A DNA stretch of 64,000 nt from Lindgomyces ingoldianus (Eukaryota; Ascomycota; Dothideomycetes; Pleosporales; Lindgomycetaceae): assembly GCF_010093535.1 (NCBI RefSeq), contig NW_022985179.1, forward strand, positions 624,395 to 688,394. Reading direction: 5' to 3'. Under the pieces are notes generated by a model. That model made no database searches. It worked only from the letters and a program-made list of their open reading frames with translations, and was not told the DNA's origin. Position numbers and translations under genes: made by a program. Below, in pieces: positions 58,057 to 64,000 of the stretch. Each line of letters opens with the position of its first letter. The first letter of the stretch is position 1.

Positions 58057-60237
58057 ACAAGAGAATTATCGAGATCGGTATGTTCATTGGGGCTTTGGGA
58101 TTACCATTGGTAGCAGGGGGCGCATAAATGGATGGGACCTGGTGTTGATGCACCTCTGGGTCTGGAACGATGGCTCTTCAAAGCATAACAACATGATGGA
58201 GGAATGTATATATAAGGGGTGAAGATGGTTTAATGTGGGAGTCTGGCGTGCAGCCATAACTGCTGTACAGGTGGTGATCGTTGAAGACTTTCCATCGCAT
58301 CACTTGTCTTTAGACATATTAGTATAGTGTTTAATTTTTAATCTTTCTGCTGAGATGTTGAGTTTGTAAGGCTTATATCTCGACCTCTACTAGATCTTGT
58401 GAACGTATAAGGTAATCTCTTCGGAAATTTGAAGGTCGTACCCTCTTGCAATTGTCGATACTGGCAAGGCTACCGATCAACATTCATCCCATCCGTCCAA
58501 ACCCATCGTCCTTCAGCACCGTAATCTACTCGCAACATGAGGTCTGGGGTCCTGAAATACCCCCATTTTGTGATATGAAGGGTTGCCGCAGAATTCTCCG
58601 CTACTTTCTCCTCCATACAACTTCCGCCGCATCGCCGCCCTTCATGCTGTATCTTGAATTTATGCCTCAGGAGCCAATTTCGAACGGGCCAGGGTCCTCT
58701 CCCAGTGGCCTAATTTGATCGTCTCAACCTTGTCACTTAAGCTTACCATAGTATACCGCTCTTCTCAAAGCCCAGCTAAGGAAATGGAAAGCTGCCAAAA
58801 CAGCAATTCCTTTCACTGCCCCGTGTGGTCCATGAATATGCTGGTTCTGCGCACGAGGGAAGTCCTGGTTGAGCGCGTTTTTCATGGTTGTCTCCGCCGT
58901 TTGCGCGGCAGACACGTCACTTAGCTTATCAAAGCAGTGCTTTTGATGATGAATATGGCGGGCAACAGTTTCGACGCCCTGTGCCGTCGTTTATCCGGAA
59001 CGCGAGGAGCGCGGCTGGCTTCGAGAAGCTCCAGCAGACGGCTATGTTTTCCGAACGATCGTTTGATGTCATGAGCCCAAGGCTCTTCAAAACTAAACGA
59101 GGATGAAGGTTGTAAAGCACCAACGCTCGAAACAATTCCCGACATGCAGGCTCATAGAACCAATAGGATTCTGGCGCGCTGACAGTGTCAATGCCAAGGC
59201 TGTCAAATTCTCCACCGTATCCGGGCCAGAAACTTTCCGGGAGGCTAATTGGGTTCCAGTCGCGAGATGTCAACCAAGTTAAGCCTCGTGACAACACGAA
59301 GAGTGGTGTGGTGGGCTATTTCTGGACAGGCTCAGGACGCGGTCGGAATGCAAGAGAGTTGGTGAACTAAAGAGGGATTGGGTTGACAAGGGAAGCCAAG
59401 CTTCTGTCAAGCGCGGTTGCCGATCTGCGACTAGCCTCGTGGATCATCCGTTGCGTCGGTATCTCTCGATTCCTGCCTCCCACTTTCGCTCGAATAGCAT
59501 CTACCAGAACTCGTTGCTGTCAGCAAACTTCCCGCAAACTTCGTTGGAGGAATACGTTCCTCCTGTAATAACCCGAGCGGCTCGTACTGGAGCCCATGTT
59601 TCTATTCTGAGACGCATAAAGAGCAGCCTGCGACTCGGACTGTGTGGCGTCGGATTTTGATACATCCGAGCGACACACCAGGCCCAAGCACACTCAGACC
59701 AAGACACTCCAAGCACACTTGGAACAAGCTTAACTTTAGCGTTGAGCCAATGTGGATCCACAAACCTCCCCCAGCGAGCGACTTGGCGAGCATTTTGCCA
59801 AATGTGGATGCTTGAGTGCTCTCCCCTGAACCCGCTGTGGATGAATTTGCACCCGTGTCAGTGGATATGGCGGCATCGAGAGCTTGCTCAAGACAGCGAG
59901 CGTCCGTGACCTTTTGAAAGGTGTGCATCGTGCATGTCCGTCCATTGTGGAGCGTATCAGCCATCAAAATCTCGCGAACCAACGATTCTTACAGGGTCCA
60001 TTTTACTCCAGCTTAATCCCGCAATCTGGTAGTCCTTTTCACAGAGCGGGCGAGTGTTGCAATTTACGATCCTCGCCTTGTTCTTCTTTTATCTTGTGGC
60101 GTAGCGGCGTTAATAGCGTGGTGTATATGTACTTGCGCTTACCTGCGTCAATGGTGGTTGTCTTTTCGTCCGCTTTCTCCGCACTACTTTGCCCGAGGCT
60201 TAATTACCTGGCGCGAGAACGTCAGCTGATCGTTAAG
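58057..60237. other. Region between HET and GDPD genes
   Basis: 2.2 kb. Minus-strand open frames at 59297-58929 and 58945-58733 look partly protein-like and are listed separately as a possible gene. The remaining frames are featureless. Confidence 0.4.
58733..59982 (-). CDS. Possible multi-exon hypothetical gene, not resolved
   Basis: Three minus-strand pieces have protein-like composition. One begins at an ATG near 59964 (MADTLHNGRTCTMHTFQK). The second follows an AAATAG acceptor-like site near 59325 (LTSRDWNPISLPESFWPGYG, then FDSLGIDTVSAPESYWFYEP). The third ends at 58733 (AVKGIAVLAAFHFLSWALRR, a possible membrane helix). I cannot join them with consistent splice sites and recognise no family. 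It may be a real lineage-specific gene or a decayed one. Confidence 0.25.
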
Positions 60238-61469
60238 ATGGAGATGGACGGCCAAAGAAGAAAGACTACTGTTGAGGAGGTACAAACTCCATTGCTAGAG
60301 AATATGGTTGTCCCCCCAGTCTTTAAAGGGTTGACGAGGGAATTGGATAAGTTGGCTGAGCAGCCGTTGCTAGGCCCGAGGGCAGATTTTCCATCGCGTA
60401 AGTTATTCCCAGGGACATGAATGAGAGCCAATATTAATGTTTGGTTAGCTACGTTTGCATTTGCACAGAAAGATGTCTCAGGAAACAAGAGACCGCAGGC
60501 CATTGCACATCGAGGGTACAAAGCTAAGTTTCCGGAGAACACGATGGGGGCTTTTAAGGGTGCGGTGGAGGTTGGAGCACAGGCTATCGAGACAGACATA
60601 CACCTGTCGAGAGATGGTGTTGTAGTACTATCACATGTGAGTAGATTTATTCTCTGCGTAAACACCGTGCTGAATTTTTCCAGGACAAAGACCTGAAAAG
60701 GTGCTTTGGTCGGACGGACAAGGTCATTGACTGCGATTGGGAGTTCTTAAGCAAATTAAAAACTCTTAAGGAGCCGCACGAATCGATGCCTCGACTAGTT
60801 GACTTGCTGGAGTACCTCGCTTCACCAGGAATGGAAGAAATCTGGGTGTTGCTCGACATCAAGGTATTTTCGCAGTCACTCCATTACGAAGCAACCTAAT
60901 CACTTCTTTAGCTCGACAACGACCCAGAAGACGTAATGCGACTCATTGGTAGCACGATTAGTAGTGTGCAGCCCTCTACCAGGCCTTGGTCGACACGTAT
61001 TGTTCTCGGATGCTGGGCGGCGAAGTACTTACCACTATGCTCTCGGTACCTTCCCAACTTCCCGGTCTCCCACATCGGCTTCTCTATCCTTTACGCCTCC
61101 CACTTTTTCTCAGTTCCCAATGTCTCATTTAATCTCCAGCAAGGCGTCCTTATGACACCATGGGGAAGGGCATTTATCCGCAAGGCCCACTGCGACAAAC
61201 GACCCGTTTTCGCCTGGACTGTAAATGAAGAGAAACGGATGCGGTGGGATATCCGGCATGGTATTGACGGCGTTATCACGGATGACCCAAAGCTGTTCTT
61301 GGAGGTGCGGCGGGGGTACCATGAAGGGATGCGGGATCGATTCAGTCTCATGTTGATGCTGGATATCATACGGATTAACTTCTTTGCGCTCATATTTGGC
61401 GTCCTATTTCAACTGAAGTTCGGCTTTGGGGAAGGGAAGGCGTTAGTTCGTGGTCGAACGCGGCATTAG
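60238..61469 (+). CDS. Glycerophosphodiester phosphodiesterase family protein (Pgc1-like)
   Basis: Exons 60238-60397, 60449-60636, 60684-60863 and 60912-61469 give 361 aa. The GDPD barrel hydrolyses glycerophosphodiesters; the closest fungal type, Pgc1, is a phospholipase C acting on phosphatidylglycerol. Motifs: AIAHRGYKAKFPENTMGAF (catalytic HRG, 74-76), AIETDIHLSRDGVVVLSH (metal-binding Glu and Asp, second catalytic His at the exon end), EIWVLLDIK and FAWTVNEEKRM. GIDGVITDDPKLF completes the barrel. A hydrophobic segment (INFFALIFGVLFQLKF) near the C-terminus may anchor it to membranes. The acceptor at 60448 rather than the later CAG keeps the frame. The start ATG is uncertain, because the frame is open further upstream. 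Confidence 0.9.
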
Positions 61470-61876
61470 CGTATGGGGTTAGCATTAGCATTAGCATTTC
61501 AGGGGAAGGCGTTGAAAGAGCCTCTTATCATAACAACGACTAAACATTATGGTCACCATGTTTCTGTCTTGATTTCCGGAGAGCTGAGCTTTCTTTTTCA
61601 CCCTTCATCGCTTCGTTTCCCTACTTGTACAACTTTCAAGTTCTTCGCCTCTCCTGATTCACCTACTTCTCAGCTTTACAGGCCGCGGGATCAGGTATAA
61701 CTGCTCAGCGTCATGGTCGACAGTTCCTTTCCACATGTTGTTGACGATCTTCGAGGGGTCCAAGCTTTGGTAGGTGGATGTGAAAGGCTAGGCCCTAGCT
61801 TCAACGCCAGATGGGGACGCGCCCGATATTTCCCCGCAACGCGTCTCCCAACCCACACCAACACTACACCACTAAA
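61470..61876. other. Intergenic, gamma-tubulin promoter
   Basis: 407 bp. The GDPD 3' end contains a short GTTAGC/ATTAGC repeat at 61476-61499. No gene. Confidence 0.45.
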
Positions 61877-63498
61877 ATGCCCAGGTACGTGTAATCAGGT
61901 CAGATATATGTACATGTATGTGTGGCTAATCATAAGACAGAGAGATAATAACCCTACAGGCTGGCCAATGCGGCAACAGCGGTGTGTATGGCTAGTATAT
62001 GAGACGGAACTTGCTGATGTATGTGATTGCAGTTGGCCAACAATTCTGGCAACAACTCTGCCAAGAGCACGGCATCAACCAAGACGGCAATCTTGAAGAC
62101 TTTGCGACAGAAGGCGGAGATCGGAAGGATGTCTTCTTTTACCAGTCTGACGATACCCGCTACATCCCCCGCGCAATCCTTCTTGACCTTGAACCCCGAG
62201 TCCTTCATGGCATTCAGAACAGCCCGTACAAAAACATATACAACCCCGAAAACTTCTACATCCACAAAGATGGCACTGGCGCGGGGAACAATTGGGGGGC
62301 CGGTTACTCGATGGGCGAACAGGTGCAGGAAGAAGTTCTCGACATGATAGACCGGGAAGCAGACGGCTCCGACTCGCTCGAAGGATTCATGCTTTTGCAC
62401 TCGATTGCTGGCGGCACAGGCTCTGGTCTAGGCAGCTTTATGCTGGAAAGGCTCAATGACAGGTTCCCGAAGAAATTAATCCAGACTTATAGTGTTTTTC
62501 CGAATACACACAACTCAGATATCGTTGTCCAGCCATATAATAGTCTGTTGAGTATGCGGCGGTTGACACAGAATGCGGACTCAGTCGTATGTACCCCCAA
62601 TAATTGCAGAGGGTAGTTGCTAACTGCGTAGGTGGTCCTTGATAACAGCGCCCTCTCTAGAATCGCGGCAGACCGACTCCACGTCCAAAACCCATCTTTT
62701 CAGCAAACGAACCAGCTGGTCTCAACCGTCATGTCCGCCAGCACCACAACTCTCCGCTACCCTGGATACATGCACAACGATCTGGTGGGCATTGTCGCAT
62801 CGCTCATTCCAACGCCTCGCTGCCACTTCCTTATGACCTCGTACACTCCCTTCTCAGGAGAGAACGTCGAGCAGGCGAAGACAGTCCGGAAAACCACAGT
62901 CCTTGACGTCATGCGCCGACTGCTTCAGCCAAAGAATAGAATGGTGTCGACAAATCCAACCAAAAAGAGCTGTTACATGTCCATCCTAAATATCATCCAA
63001 GGCGAGGCAGATCCCACCGACGTACGTCTTCCTCTTCAATTTCGTCCGAGCTGGGTTGTTTGATTATTTGCCCCTCAATCATAGCGGCATATACTAACAT
63101 TCTTGCAGGTCCACAAATCTCTTCTCCGCATCCGCGAACGCCGTCTCGCAACCTTTATCCCCTGGGGCCCTGCCTCCATCCAAGTCGCCCTCACCCGCAA
63201 ATCCCCTTACATAACTTCCTCCCATCGTGTATCTGGCCTCATGCTTGCAAATCACACTGGTATTGCGACGCTGTTTAAGCGAATCGTGGCGCAGTATAGT
63301 ACACTAAGGAAGCGGAATGCGTTCTTGGAATCGTACAAACGGGAAGCGCCGTTTAGAGATGGGTTGGGAGAATTCGATGAGGCAAGGGAGGTAGTACAGG
63401 GACTCATTGATGAGTATGAAGAGGCCGAGGGTGAAGACTATTTGTCTAAAGAAGGGGAGCCGACGAAGCAGGACGAGGATAAACGCGTCAGTGCTTGA
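61877..63498 (+). CDS. mipA: Gamma-tubulin
   Basis: Five exons (61877-61884, 61941-61981, 62033-62586, 62632-63021, 63109-63498) give 460 aa. Gamma-tubulin nucleates microtubules in the gamma-TuRC at spindle pole bodies. The N-terminus [22 protein letters not shown] is spread over three exons of 8, 41 and 554 nt. The GTP-binding loop [18 protein letters not shown] is intact. Gamma-specific segments are [31 protein letters not shown] and [16 protein letters not shown]. The acidic C-terminus ([18 protein letters not shown]) is typical. Very small 5' exons such as these are common in fungal tubulin genes. Confidence 0.97.
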
Positions 63499-63826
63499 TG
63501 AAAACGTGCTGGGTGGGATTGAATCCAGGCTGTTTTCATCTTGGTGTATTTGGTTGGAGTCATGCTTGTACGGCCTGAGATGAGGATTAGATGAATGGTC
63601 TGGTGGGGGCGTTTCGATTGGAAGGCCAGATTCTAAGGATGTAATCATGATACCATTTCTTTCAAACTCTGTCCCGCTTACCAGATCAGCAGCCTACTAC
63701 TACCATGAATGAATATTTCAAGATCATTATCATCGGTCAATATGCGTGCCTCGTACGTACAATACAAACTGATGCAAAGCTAAACTGGACAAAATAATAA
63801 CGCTGTCACATTACCGTACGGGCTTA
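63499..63826. other. Convergent intergenic region
   Basis: 328 bp between gamma-tubulin (+) and the partial gene (-). Nothing else seen. Confidence 0.45.
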
Positions 63827-64000
63827 CTACAGTAAGATCATAGCAGCACCAACACCAATGAACACCACCGCAACCCAAATATGCAGATCCGACCGCACAC
63901 CAAGCGCGCCTGCTGTTTGAAACGTCGGACCTCCTCCAAGTCCACTCCAGATGTAGTGACCCGGTCCCTGGAACGACGCGACCTCGGTTGTCGATCTGGT
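63827..64000 (-). CDS. C-terminal end of a membrane-anchored protein, partial
   Basis: The last 57 codons of a minus-strand gene, cut by the window edge. The frame is open from 64000 to a TAG at 63829-63827. A Gly-rich segment (GPGHYIWSGLGGGPTFQTAG) is followed by a single hydrophobic helix (HIWVAVVFIGVGAAMILL) ending exactly at the stop, as in tail-anchored proteins or the last span of a multipass protein. Family not recognised. Confidence 0.6.
   Translation of the reverse strand, partial: TRSTTEVASFQGPGHYIWSGLGGGPTFQTAGALGVRSDLHIWVAVVFIGVGAAMILL

Overview
The window is nuclear DNA from a filamentous ascomycete (Pezizomycotina). The genes carry short GT-AG introns, mostly 45-120 bp. The gene set is typical of that group: a DscA/Tul1 E3 ligase, a group II G-alpha, a HET-domain protein, a Zn(II)2Cys6 regulator, cyanase, a mitoribosomal mS38/Cox24 protein and gamma-tubulin. 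I cannot name the species. No tRNA, rRNA, CRISPR array or bacterial-type operon was seen. Exon joins were rebuilt by eye from splice signals, reading phase and family motifs; in the well-supported models the summed exon lengths are a multiple of three.

Left part (1-24 kb), dense and mostly housekeeping: a SET-domain lysine methyltransferase (-) diverges from the CDC14 phosphatase gene (+). CDC14 converges on a dienelactone hydrolase (-), which shares a 364-bp head-to-head promoter with a free-methionine-R-sulfoxide reductase (+). Cyanase (+) and a C2H2 zinc-finger protein (+) follow. Then come a rhomboid protease (-) and, on the same strand, DscA (-), the RING subunit of the Golgi Dsc ligase. 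A weakly supported stretch at 18.5-20.8 kb holds a Cys/His-rich hypothetical gene and a broken tandem duplication. A coiled-coil protein (-) follows.

Middle (24-45 kb), looser: a GC-rich leader with CAG and TTCTTG microsatellites precedes a group II G-alpha gene. Next are mS38/Cox24 and a secreted protein with Asn-Ala-Gly repeats. A gene-poor stretch of about 7.7 kb leads to an isocitrate lyase/PEP-mutase family enzyme. At 43911-44550 lies a 640-bp non-autonomous hAT-type element with 14-bp terminal inverted repeats and a perfect 8-bp target-site duplication. A short Zn2Cys6 regulator is nearby.

Right part (46-64 kb), dense again: NAD kinase (-), spermidine synthase (-), an AusD/Trt5-like methyltransferase (+) with a 21-nt microexon, epsilon-COP (+), a HET-domain protein (+) with an altered first motif, a glycerophosphodiester phosphodiesterase (+), gamma-tubulin (+), and the 3' end of a C-terminally membrane-anchored protein (-) cut by the window edge. 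I found no convincing new multi-gene system. The most interesting items are the hAT-type MITE, the rhomboid-DscA neighbourhood, the decayed tandem duplication and several unusual exon structures.
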